Origin: Bacteroidia bacterium
Lineage (GTDB): Bacteria; Bacteroidota; Bacteroidia; Bacteroidales; Prolixibacteraceae
NCBI GenBank assembly: GCA_026391295.1
Contig: JAPLDS010000052.1
Coordinates: 18,209 to 82,208, forward strand
Length of the DNA stretch: 64,000 bases
Direction: 5' to 3'
Part shown: piece by piece, positions 52,901 to 61,253 of the stretch
How positions within the stretch are numbered: position 1 is the stretch's first letter
How the letters are laid out: every line of letters begins with the position of its first letter
The notes under the pieces: generated by a model
What the model was told of the DNA's origin: nothing
The model's input: only the letters and a program-made list of their open reading frames with translations
The model's database searches: none
Made by a program: the position numbers and the translations under genes

Positions 52901-52996
52901 AGACGCACTAAATAAGATAGTTAAAGAGAGAACTAGTTGAAGCTTAATTCTCGATGAGGAAAATTTGATGCGATTGCTGACCAAAATTTTTTTCAT
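49922..52996 (-). CDS. Parallel beta-helix enzyme with CARDB-like and DUF1349-like domains (GH141/GH120-like)
   Basis: 1024 aa with a signal sequence ending near 'SASIYAQS' (about 36). It begins with 'ADFYVSTNGNDNWSGTLSEP' and 'DGPFLTIKRAQKAVRDL', a hallmark of beta-helix glycosidases such as GH141 and GH120. The right-handed helix runs to about 610 ('GGIYATGAARPGDSRDIV', 'YNKLYDCGGVNILANNTLM'). Two CARDB-like beta-sandwiches follow (about 640-850), then a DUF1349/laminin-G-like C-terminal domain (about 870-1020, 'THEWFRSGLFARNDIS'). Length exceeds typical GH141 because of the added C-terminal modules. First gene of the upper minus-strand unit. Family call moderate, substrate unknown. Confidence 0.75.
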   Translation of the reverse strand: MKKILVSNRIKFSSSRIKLQLVLSLTILFSASIYAQSTTPARDGKLLHGDKWLPFSYPAKADFYVSTNGNDNWSGTLSEPNGTKSDGPFLTIKRAQKAVRDLKSKVFFPKGKPIEKRWIGSPHPLGRGKDILVYIREGHYNLTQRLVFEPADGGERVETNLPTGAFEYHKLKDHYVTYAAYPGEKPVITGERPITNWTQKGKVWSAHFEADSVAMLIANGKKQVLARTPNQGYFVPPVISKNTEELYFKKGDLLPWKDLTGNRVVMLLRWHTGINSFVKIDTKKGVASLKAPQEGVVIVPPRFYVENVKSLMDAPGEWFFDKKLKEISYLPTSNIANPNTAQVGAPMINQLVEVRGELDKPVRNLRIYGLTFEGAITGKNISKGNYDGVDGSTGVLETSNVSSSAISYEYAHACEFVDGEVRSCLGTGITIKRGCYQTQILRSRFETLDDGGIYATGAARPGDSRDIVRETYIQYNKLYDCGGVNILANNTLMTTISHNYLTKTRGRYGIDIGGWSNLEEAIDGGYVVEYNHLDDVQRDADDSGAIKTAGLTFNSVIRKNLVHDVRAGFFNDNVGFWFDNMSSRWVSEENIYYNLEQGEMKLCAAMIEDNTYQRNFKIEPPLNAPEIIIDGDPKFQISDLKIDASLVTKSGAIEAGSIVRVSATVNNSGSTGSSPIEFYLDGKIYQQKLFPVIRNNQRKIDFEIRIYDAGEHKVAIGSSPYQTVKVEGEKPTVVFENFILSEDRALNGEVLKATATAKNLTGKVQKLNARLFIDQQNTQNQPLELKENESKEVSFMLSSSIGNHKVRIENSTEKTVQIFESRALDLSKEKLLQYCSAKAKPSEISADGATNKYKITASGSDFYHAEDSYGAVYLKGIKGDFVATVKITGFSDRTHEWFRSGLFARNDISQSFDVQPGSKGSVLVFGTPGRAGIQYDEFANGCMHKASSQNLPENSKMPLYLKMVRHGDHFSGYISLDGQNWIIERHTQDIPELHSSIDLGLAAGGPDKRQYTVEFAEWKIEVAK

Positions 52997-53314
52997 GTTT
53001 GAGAAGCAGGTTAGTTTAGTACTGTTAGTTGTCGGTTGTCGAATTCAAACCTATTTATTTTGGGGGACTAAATACAATGGGTTTTTGACTTTTGTCTATG
53101 GTTTTTTAACTAATTTAGGAAAATATTACGATTTAAAACTCTAAAATAGCGAAATATCTATCGAATTGAGGTAAAATAACCGAAGTGTTTCACTTAGAGA
53201 ATTGATTACTTTGTCTTGTTGAGGCCAATATTTAATTGTAAGCAATAAATTTAAAAGTCTAATTTAAGTTATTATTCTCAACTATAAGCCAACTAACTTC
53301 TAACATCGCATAAA
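52997..53314. promoter_or_regulatory. Divergent intergenic region with a minus-strand promoter candidate
   Basis: CAAACCTA at 53046-53053 reads TAGGTTTG on the minus strand (TAnnTTTG). CAA at 53075-53077 (TTG, minus) lies 21 bp upstream of it, a proper -33/-7 spacing for a Bacteroidota sigma factor. It would drive the beta-helix operon with a ~45-nt leader. For the plus-strand GH106 gene I see only a near-match, TTACTTTG (about 53204). Confidence 0.5.
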
Positions 53315-56294
53315 ATGAACAAGGTTCTTCTTATCCTGATCTGCTTTATAGGGATTGTCTTTTCGGTGCAAGGTCAAGATATTTTCAAATCGCTTCCGCT
53401 GGAACAAGCATTTCAGAACCCTACCAAAGACTATTGGCCTCATACCCGTTGGTGGTGGCCTGGAAATCCGCTTTCTAAAGCAGAGATAACCTACGAACTT
53501 GAGCAGATGAGGAGCCATGGGATCCGAGGTGTTGAGCAGATCTCAATGGCAGACGTTTATGAGAAAGGTAATATTCCATACTTGTCAGATGAGTTTATGG
53601 AGATGCTAAAACATACGGTTAAGGAAGCAAAACGTTTGGATATGGAAGTCTCGCTGAATTTTGGAGGACCCGGTTGGATCATTGGAGGCGAATGGGTGAA
53701 GGAGGAAGAAAAAAGTAAAGATATGGTTCCTACGTTCGTTGATCTATCTGGTGGTCAGGTTTTCAATGGGATTTTGCCGGATCGACTTATTCAAACAAAA
53801 CGATCATGGGAGCATCATTCTACTCAATTAGATGGCCATGAGACACTTTTGGCTGTGGTGGCTGGTCAGCTAGGTAAGGATGGCAAAATCATAAAAAACA
53901 GTTTGGTGAACCTTACCAGCAAGGCCTCAGGAAAGAAATTAAGTTGGACTGCACCTGCTGGAGAGTGGCGTTTGATGGCTTTTTGGCTGAAGAAAAATGG
54001 AATCAGCAATGCGGTGGATCACTTTAATAAGCAAGCCATGGAACACTATTGTGACTATCTGGGGACTAAGTTTGTAGATGCATTAGGAGACGAGATTGGC
54101 AAGACTGTGGACTCATTTTTTGCAGATAGCTTCGAACTTGCAAACTTGTCAAGTGGGTTAAATTGGTCGACTGGCTTATTAGAAGCATTTCAAAAAGAGA
54201 AAGGCTATGACCTGGCCCCCTATCTTCCTGCAATCTGGTGGGAGGTTGGCGATGTAACGCCTAAAATTCGGTTTGATGTTAACGAGTTCTTGCACCACAC
54301 CGGTTTAAATACTTTTTTTAAAACCTTTTTGGGATGGTGCGAGGACCATCATATACAAGGACGAATTCAAGCCTATGGTTTTAATACCGACAATATTGAA
54401 GCTTCAGGAATGTCGCATATCCCAGAGATGGAGATCACTGCCGGCGAGAAAGATGCGGCCGACTGGTTCGATACTCGCATTGGACCGAAGCAATATGTGG
54501 CCTCAGGTGCTCATATCTATGGACGAAAAGTGGTGTCAGCAGAGGTCTATACTTTTATCCATTGGGAGCGTTACCGCGAAACCCTCGAAGAGTTAAAAAT
54601 TGCAAGTGATGGATACCTTTTGGCTGGGGCTACAAAATTCTACAATCATGGTTTTAATTTCTCCCCCGAACATCAGGTTTCGCCCACTCGATCGCTCCCT
54701 TTTGCGGCGTATATTCAACCGCAGAATGTATGGTGGAGCCGACATCGCGCTCTATTCTCCATTGGCAAATCAATGGGCCCTTAACGCACTAAATATGCGC
54801 CGCTGGACACGCGACTTTAATTGGGGTGAACTTGGTACTTTATTGGTCTCAAATGGATATAACTACGACCTGATCAACGATGATGCCCTGCTGCATTTGA
54901 CTAAGATTGAAGATGGAAAACTTAAAATCAGAAACCAAAATTATAAGTTGCTAATACTCCCAAATGTGGAGACCATCCCATTGAAGACGCTAAAATTTAT
55001 TGAGAAATATATTGAGTCGGGAGGTATTGTTTTGGCACTCGAACGCATTCCAGAACGGTCAACAGGGCTTACTAATTATGTTCAATCAGACAAGGCGGTT
55101 AAAGAGTTAGCGAACGGATTATTTAATAAGCCTAAGGCAGAAGTGGGTAAGCCAATTGACCCTTATGGTCTTTCTGGACCTGGCATCGTGGAGGGAATCA
55201 AGATGAATCCTTATGGTAAAGGTGGAACATATCAACTGAAAAATGTGATCGATCGTCAAATCTGGTGGGATAAACGGAGTAGCTCGCTCGATCCATTCTT
55301 GGAAACTATTCGAAAACATATCGCTCCCGATTTTGGTATCGACTTTATCGAGGAAGGGTTGCGTAAGAATGATGGACTAACATTTATGCACCGTAAAATT
55401 GAGGATAAGGATTTTTACTTCGTTTCTAATGTTCAAAATAAACAGAGCAATATCCCCGTTACATTTAGGGTATCCAATAAGCTAATCCGGAAATGGAATC
55501 CTTATACTGGTGAGATTACTCCGGTTCTGAATTTCAATGAGGTAAAAGATGGAATCAAAGTTCCTTTAAGTTTAGCCCCTTACGAATCGCTGTTTTTAGA
55601 ATTTTCGCCTGGTCAGCCTGAACAATATCTTGCCAATTCAAATCTTACAGAGGTTCGGGAGTCAGGAACAAATCAACTTCAGGCGGTGGCAACTCAGAAT
55701 GGCAACTATTCGTCAACCTTAATTTCTAAGGGTGCTTCAAAAACAGTAAGCACTGCCGTGACAGGTATTCCAGCTGTTTATAATGTTTCTGGAACTTGGA
55801 GCTTAACCCTTCAGGATCAACAAAATCAATCCGCTACCAAGAAACTGGAATTCTTAACCTCTTGGACTGCGAGCGCTGAGACCCGAAATTTCAGTGGGAC
55901 AGGACGGTATGAGATAAGTTTCAATTTGACTGACGAGTATTTCTCCAAAGACCTTCAATTAAAGTTAGATTTGGGCAAGGTTGGTGAAGTTGCTGAAGTG
56001 ACTCTGAACGATCAGAATCTTGGCATTGTATGGATGCAAGGACAGCAATTAGAAGCGACAAAGGCAGTCAAAAAGGGAGAGAATAAATTGGTTGTTTTGG
56101 TGACAAACACTTTAATCAATCGAATCTCTGCGATGAAAGAGCCTCCCGCAATTCCAGCTGAATTGATCCCTCGATTTGGTGGTGGAGCAAAAAATCCTGA
56201 GAATCCTCGTGAGTTTGGCTTTAAGGCCTTGCCAGTCTCTGGATTAATAGGCCCAGTTCGTATTGTTCCTTCTAAGATAATGACTATTAAATAA
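53315..56294 (+). pseudogene. GH106-family alpha-L-rhamnosidase, broken by internal deletion and frameshift
   Basis: The N-terminal part (signal peptide to 'FSVQGQ') has the GH106 start 'YWPHTRWWWPGNPLSKAEI', 'QMRSHGIRGVEQISM' and 'LNFGGPGWIIGGEWV', and proceeds to 'YIQPQNVWW' at about 54733. From there the correct continuation is in another frame: 'ADIALYSPLANQWALNALNM', 'YNYDLINDDALL', and a C-terminal beta-sandwich ending 'KALPVSGLIGPVRIVP'. Around 20 or more residues expected between VWW and ADIALYSP in GH106 are missing, so both frame and sequence were lost. The intact enzyme would release alpha-L-rhamnose. The portion of ORF 54600-56294 before about 54735 is out-of-frame shadow. Confidence 0.85.
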
Positions 56295-56317
56295 TTATAT
56301 CTCAATAATCAGATTTT

Positions 56318-57832
56318 ATGAAAACGCTTTTAATTTTTGCTTTTGTCCTTTCTCAATCGTTGCTTTTTGCCAATCCTGCCCCCGTGCAGTTGCCTCATGT
56401 GAAAGTGAAGATCACGGTCTCAGATGAGGTTCGTTCCTCGTTTGTCAAGGGTGGTCGGATCTTGCTTTATGTAGGAACAAATAGTCATAAAGAACCGCGC
56501 AATAGTTCTGAATTTGTGATGGGCATCAACCCGAAAGATTGGAATTCATCGCAGTCGTTTGAGTTAGACATCGCTTCACCTAGCGTAATGCATACCAACA
56601 TTGAAGCCGACTTTTTGAAGACAACAAAAAAAGTGTATTGTCAAGTGATTTATAAGCAGAATGTCGATGATGGTCAAGCAAATATACCTGGCAATATCTA
56701 TAGTACGGTTGATTCGGTTAGTCTGGTGAATGGTGCTCATGCCACTCTTAAACTAAAAACCATTATACCTCCATTTGAGATTGTAGAGCATAAATTTGTC
56801 AAGACAGTTATTATCAAAAGCAAGCTTTTGTCTGATTTTTGGAAACGACCACGCGAACTAAAAGCATCTATTCTTCTTCCTGCAAGCTATTATGATAATC
56901 CAGGTAAGTCGTACCCTATTTGCTATCGTGTTCCTGGCATCAATGGTCGCTACGATGGGGTGAATGGTATGGTTAAGAATAAAGATTTTATGGATTGGTG
57001 GTTTGCAAAAGAGACTCCACAGATTATATATGTCTTCGTGGATTCGCAAGGTCCTTATGGCGACTCCTACCAAGTTGATTCTGAAAATAACGGACCATGT
57101 GGACAAGCGTTAACCGAAGAGCTAATACCTGAAATTGAGAAACAAGTACACTACAATAAAGATTCTGGCAAACGATTCCTTGCTGGAGCCTCTACTGGAG
57201 GATGGGTGGTCTTAGGATTGCAGATTTTTTATCCTGATTTCTTTAATGGGACTTGGTCTTATAGTCCAGATCCAGTTGACTTCGAACATTATGGATTGAT
57301 CGATATTTACCACGATGAGAGTGCATTTTACAATCGCTTTGGTTACCTTCAACCTGAGTCGCGCACCATTTATGATGAGCCCCGCGGTTCGATGAAAGAG
57401 GCTATCGAAGATGAAAATGTAATAAGTCAAACCAACACGTATGCAATTTCAGGTAATCAGTTTGGATCATATAATGCCGTATTTGGTCCAAGAGGTAAAG
57501 ATGGACTTCCAACTTTAATGATCGATCCGATTACGGGCAAGATTGATCATGCCATTGCTAAGCAATGGGAAAAATATGATCTCAAAAAAGTCCTTCAAAA
57601 AAACTGGTCTGTTCTCGGACCTAAACTACAAGGTAAGATCTGGATATGGAGCGGCGATAGCGATGGATTATATTCTAATGTAGCGACTCGTTTCTTAAAG
57701 ATTTATCTCGATAAGACAGAGAATCCAAAATCTGATGCGAAAATTTCATTTACCGCCATGGCTGGTCATTGTGCAGAGTGGAGCGATAAAGCGGTGCTGA
57801 ATATGATTGCTGAAAAGGCTTCTCGACATTGA
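56318..57832 (+). CDS. Secreted esterase (PF00756, enterochelin-esterase-like)
   Basis: 504 aa, signal peptide to 'LLFANP' (about 20). About 170 residues of beta-rich sequence precede the alpha/beta-hydrolase domain. The domain has 'KSYPICYRVPGINGRYDG', 'PQIIYVFVDSQGPYGDSY', the nucleophile elbow 'LAGASTGGWVVLGL' (GxSxGG), a candidate acid in 'WSGDSDGLYS' and the catalytic His in 'AMAGHCAEWSD'. Homologues include feruloyl and acetyl esterases of PULs. It probably removes acyl groups from the glycan. It starts 23 bp after the GH106 remnant, in the same transcript. Confidence 0.85.
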   Translation: MKTLLIFAFVLSQSLLFANPAPVQLPHVKVKITVSDEVRSSFVKGGRILLYVGTNSHKEPRNSSEFVMGINPKDWNSSQSFELDIASPSVMHTNIEADFLKTTKKVYCQVIYKQNVDDGQANIPGNIYSTVDSVSLVNGAHATLKLKTIIPPFEIVEHKFVKTVIIKSKLLSDFWKRPRELKASILLPASYYDNPGKSYPICYRVPGINGRYDGVNGMVKNKDFMDWWFAKETPQIIYVFVDSQGPYGDSYQVDSENNGPCGQALTEELIPEIEKQVHYNKDSGKRFLAGASTGGWVVLGLQIFYPDFFNGTWSYSPDPVDFEHYGLIDIYHDESAFYNRFGYLQPESRTIYDEPRGSMKEAIEDENVISQTNTYAISGNQFGSYNAVFGPRGKDGLPTLMIDPITGKIDHAIAKQWEKYDLKKVLQKNWSVLGPKLQGKIWIWSGDSDGLYSNVATRFLKIYLDKTENPKSDAKISFTAMAGHCAEWSDKAVLNMIAEKASRH

Positions 57833-57877
57833 TTTAGTTTTTCTTGTTAAATTCACCACGAATATAAAAACACAACT

Positions 57878-60553
57878 ATGAAATTAACCTTCATGCTGAT
57901 GCTTGCCGTTTGTTCAATTTTTTCCGGTTTCTCTCAGTCCCGTAAACAGACTGCTCAGCAGCAAAAATTTAGAACTTCTTATGAAGCTAGTACACTTAGT
58001 GAAACAACCTTGCCTGTTGCTATGCCCTATAATCGTTGGATCGATCCTGCTGGAGAGCAAGTCTATTATGGCGATCAAGGGGATGAGAATCATGCACTCG
58101 ATTGTGCGGTCTCTCCCGATGGGAAGTGGATTGCTGTCGAAGGTCGATATTCGGTTGTGATTATCGATCCAAAAACCAAGAAAATCGCTTCTCGTCTTCT
58201 TTTAAGAGCCCCTGCAGTTAAAGATAATTTGATGAATACTTATTCAGGAATTGCTTGGCTTAAAACAGGTGACAGCTACGAGTTATATTGGAGCGCTGTT
58301 ATAAAATCGAGTAAGTCGGCAGTGGTTAGAGCCAGCTGGGATGGGAAGAAGATCAAAATTATAAAAACAATATTTTTTGAAGCTGTTAAGCCAGCAGAGA
58401 GTGCTTTACCTAACGAGCTACTGGTGGCCGTCGAAGGTGGCGTGCCTGTTTTAACAGTTGTTCTAAATGGGAATAATGTCGTTCAAAAATTGGATGTTCA
58501 CAGTGGTAAATTAATCTGGGCAACTGAAGTTGGCGTTGCCCCATTTGGTATCGCTCAGGCGAATGGTAAGCTGTATGTTACGAATTGGGCTGGTTCAACG
58601 CCAGAGGCTTCTGATCCGAATGTCGCAGGAGTACCTTGGGGTCTTGCCAAGGTAGATCCACGAACTGGAGCTACTCGCGAAGGGTCTGTCACGGTATTGG
58701 ATCCAGTATCTGGAAAGAAATTAAATGAGATTGTCGTAGGACTTCATCCAGGTGATATTGTGGCGTCAGCCGATCAGAAATTTATTTTTGTGGCAAATGC
58801 TAATAGTGATAACGTATCAGTTATTGGGACTTCAGATGACCAAGTGTCGGAGAATATTTCGGTGCGACTGTCGGAGGGTAAAAATCGATATTTTGGAGAC
58901 TCCCCGAATGGATTAGGTGTTTCTAAAGATGGAAAAATACTTTATGTTGCCAATGGAATGGATAATGCTTTGGCAGTGGTGAGGTTGGGAAAGCAGGCCT
59001 CTACGGTATCTTCGGAGAACTCTAGCAAGGTAAAAGGGTTTATACCAACTGGAGCTTATCCGGGTGGCGTGGCTATTTATCGGGATAGTCTACTGTTTGT
59101 CGCAAATATCGAAGCCGAAGGGTCGCGAACACCTAATGCATCTGAAAAAACCACAAAAACAGTCTATACTGCGCATCGTATGATGGCCTCTGTGTCAATT
59201 ATCCCCGTGCCAGATAAAACGCAGTTGGATAAATACACCACTAAAGTGGAAGAGACCAATCAGCTATTCCGACTCGCATTAACCGATAAGTTACCTCGTA
59301 AGAATCAAGCTCCAGTGCCTGTTCCGCTCCGTATTGGGGAGCCATCGGTCTTTAAGCACGTGGTATATATCATCAAAGAAAATCGGACCTACGATCAGGT
59401 TCTGGGAGATATGCCTGCTGGAAATGGCGATTCTGCTCTTTGTGTGTTTGGAAAAAAGATCACTCCTAATATGCATAAGCTATGTGATGAATTCTCGCTC
59501 CTCGACAATTACCATGCATCAGGAAAATGCTCTGGCGAAGGTCATCAATGGACCGACATGGGTATTGTAACCGATTATGTAGAGAAAAATGTTCGGGCTT
59601 GGATTCGCAGCTATCCTCATGTGCAGCGTGATGCTTTGGTGTACGCTCCAACTGGTTTTATCTGGGATAACGCGATTAAGCATGGCAAGAGTGTGCGAAT
59701 TTATGGAGAGGCCTGCGACGTAGAATTGGATAAAGATGTAACCTGGAGTTCATCATATAATGGATTCCTAAAGGGCGAGCCGCTGAGGTTTAAAAATACC
59801 ACGACCATTAAGCCTGTCGAAAAAATTCTAAGTCAAACCTTTCCTGGCTCTGCAACGCATCAGATACCTGATATTTTAAGGGCACAAACATTTATCAATG
59901 AGCTTAAAACTTACGATCAAAGCGAAGGTGATCAGTGGCCTGAGCTCCTGGTGGTTGCCCTTTCAGCCGATCATACCGCTGGTACTCGTCCCGGTGTTCC
60001 AACCCCTCGAGCTATGGTTGCTGACAATGACTTAGCCGTGGGTAAGATTATCGAAGCGATATCAAAAAGTAAATTTTGGAAAAATACTGTCATCTTAACC
60101 ACCGAGGATGATTCCCAAGATGGCTGGGATCATGTGTCGGCTTATCGCACCGTTGGATCGGTTGTTAGTGCCTATTCAAAGTTAAAGAAAACCGTAAGCA
60201 CGAACTATAATCAAGTATCTATGGTTCGGACGATCGAACAGATCTTGGGCATGTCACCCATGAATATTAGCGATGCAACAGCGATGCCAATGTTCGACTG
60301 CTTCACTTCTGTTCCTGACTTTACACCATTTAACTCAGTGCCAAATCAGATTCCATTAAACGAGATGAACAAAAGTCTGGCTGAATTAAAAGGGAAAGCG
60401 CTGCACTATGCTCGCAAAAGCATGGAGCCCCAGTTCGATTATATCGATACGGGCGACGACGATTTATTCAATCGAATTATCTGGTATGCGATGAAAGGGA
60501 AGGCCGCTTACCCATCAAGATATAGTGGCGATTCGAAAGATGATAAGGATTAA
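57878..60553 (+). CDS. YncE-like beta-propeller fused to a phosphoesterase (alkaline phosphatase/phospholipase C superfamily)
   Basis: 891 aa, signal peptide to 'FSGFSQ' (about 19). Residues about 60-430 are a YVTN/YncE propeller ('GNNVVQKLDVHSGKLIW', 'FIFVANANSDNVSVIGTSDD', 'FIPTGAYPGGVAIYRDSLLF'). The C-terminal phosphoesterase (PF04185) begins at 'FKHVVYIIKENRTYDQVLGD', continues with 'NYHASGKCSGEGHQWTDMGI', and includes metal-site regions 'LSADHTAGT' and 'TTEDDSQDGWDHVSAYR'. This architecture is annotated elsewhere as a bifunctional YncE/alkaline phosphatase-family protein. It is a second phosphoesterase in the locus, 45 bp after the esterase gene. Substrate unknown. Confidence 0.88.
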   Translation: MKLTFMLMLAVCSIFSGFSQSRKQTAQQQKFRTSYEASTLSETTLPVAMPYNRWIDPAGEQVYYGDQGDENHALDCAVSPDGKWIAVEGRYSVVIIDPKTKKIASRLLLRAPAVKDNLMNTYSGIAWLKTGDSYELYWSAVIKSSKSAVVRASWDGKKIKIIKTIFFEAVKPAESALPNELLVAVEGGVPVLTVVLNGNNVVQKLDVHSGKLIWATEVGVAPFGIAQANGKLYVTNWAGSTPEASDPNVAGVPWGLAKVDPRTGATREGSVTVLDPVSGKKLNEIVVGLHPGDIVASADQKFIFVANANSDNVSVIGTSDDQVSENISVRLSEGKNRYFGDSPNGLGVSKDGKILYVANGMDNALAVVRLGKQASTVSSENSSKVKGFIPTGAYPGGVAIYRDSLLFVANIEAEGSRTPNASEKTTKTVYTAHRMMASVSIIPVPDKTQLDKYTTKVEETNQLFRLALTDKLPRKNQAPVPVPLRIGEPSVFKHVVYIIKENRTYDQVLGDMPAGNGDSALCVFGKKITPNMHKLCDEFSLLDNYHASGKCSGEGHQWTDMGIVTDYVEKNVRAWIRSYPHVQRDALVYAPTGFIWDNAIKHGKSVRIYGEACDVELDKDVTWSSSYNGFLKGEPLRFKNTTTIKPVEKILSQTFPGSATHQIPDILRAQTFINELKTYDQSEGDQWPELLVVALSADHTAGTRPGVPTPRAMVADNDLAVGKIIEAISKSKFWKNTVILTTEDDSQDGWDHVSAYRTVGSVVSAYSKLKKTVSTNYNQVSMVRTIEQILGMSPMNISDATAMPMFDCFTSVPDFTPFNSVPNQIPLNEMNKSLAELKGKALHYARKSMEPQFDYIDTGDDDLFNRIIWYAMKGKAAYPSRYSGDSKDDKD

Positions 60554-60608
60554 TTAATATTCCTTTTTGATTGGAACATTTTATAAGGTCTTATTGTTAT
60601 GTTTGTGT

Positions 60609-60627
60609 AAATCGAAAATTTCGATTT
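60609..60627. promoter_or_regulatory. Perfect palindrome AAATCGAAA-A-TTTCGATTT
   Basis: Nine-base arms with a single central base, 26 bp upstream of the small membrane-protein ATG. It could be an operator; there is no T-run after it that would suggest a terminator. Confidence 0.35.
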
Positions 60628-60653
60628 CAGTAAAAAAATTTAATTTTTTAGGT

Positions 60654-61016
60654 ATGAAAGTATATGTTGTAAGCATGTTGAATGCAATCGTTTTAATCAC
60701 TTTGGGTTTAATAGGATACTGTGGATCACAGACTCCATCTCCAACTGCGTTGATTCCTGTTTTTGCGGGTGTTTTATTGCTCGGCTTTGTTAGAGGCGTA
60801 AAATCTGGTAATCGCGTGATCGCCCATTTGGCAGTTTTACTAACATTTGGATTAATAATTGCATTTATCAAACCATTATCAGGTGCCATTGGCCGCGATG
60901 ACTGTTCAGCTGTTTGGCGTATCTCAATCGAGATGCTCTCTTGCGCTATTAGCATGTTTTATTTTATCCGTAGCTTTATTGCAATTCGCAAAGCGAGAGA
61001 AGCTGCAGGCGAATAA
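60654..61016 (+). CDS. Small four-helix membrane protein (TMEM14-like spacing)
   Basis: 120 aa from the ATG at 60654 (MKVYVVSMLNAIVLIT); the upstream extension in the ORF track (from 60567) crosses a palindrome and is unlikely to be translated. Four hydrophobic segments with 'LGLIGYCGSQTPSPTALIPV' and 'AGVLLLGFVRG' recall TMEM14/UPF0136-type proteins, but the resemblance is weak. No function assigned. It is a monocistronic gene closed by a strong terminator. Confidence 0.65.
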   Translation: MKVYVVSMLNAIVLITLGLIGYCGSQTPSPTALIPVFAGVLLLGFVRGVKSGNRVIAHLAVLLTFGLIIAFIKPLSGAIGRDDCSAVWRISIEMLSCAISMFYFIRSFIAIRKAREAAGE

Positions 61017-61035
61017 TTCGTCTAATATCTTTTTT

Positions 61036-61078
61036 AAAATGGCTTTTTTCTAAATCTGTATTAGAAAAAAGCCATTTT
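61036..61078 (+). terminator. Rho-independent terminator after the small membrane-protein gene
   Basis: AAAATGGCTTTTTTCTAA (61036-61053) and TTAGAAAAAAGCCATTTT (61061-61078) form a perfect 18-bp stem with a 7-nt loop. It is T-rich on both sides, so may work in both directions. Confidence 0.9.
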
Positions 61079-61188
61079 TATTTCCAAGGGAGACTATGTA
61101 AACTCTTGATCTTTTATTTTTTTCCTGATTATAACCATTTCTTAACCTAAAACTTCGCTTCTGATTAAGCCATCAAAAAAAACTATTC

Positions 61189-61196
61189 TATCTTTG
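61189..61196 (+). promoter_or_regulatory. Candidate -7 element TATCTTTG for the permease/GS operon
   Basis: TATCTTTG matches TAnnTTTG and lies about 57 bp before the permease ATG. The -33 region (about 61166) is A-rich without a clear TTTG. Confidence 0.45.
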
Positions 61197-61253
61197 GGGT
61201 AGGGTATAAAATAGGGGTTAAAACTCAAAATTCTCACTTAAAAATCGAAAGAC

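Noticed and set aside
54600-54784. Separate gene starting at 54600 in the GH106 region
   Set aside because: The first ~45 codons of ORF 54600-56294 are the out-of-frame reading of the GH106 N-part; no start signal, and the real homology starts at about 54735.
60581-60955. 124-aa minus-strand ORF opposite the small membrane protein
   Set aside because: Antisense to a hydrophobic protein whose start, spacing and terminator are all in place on the plus strand.
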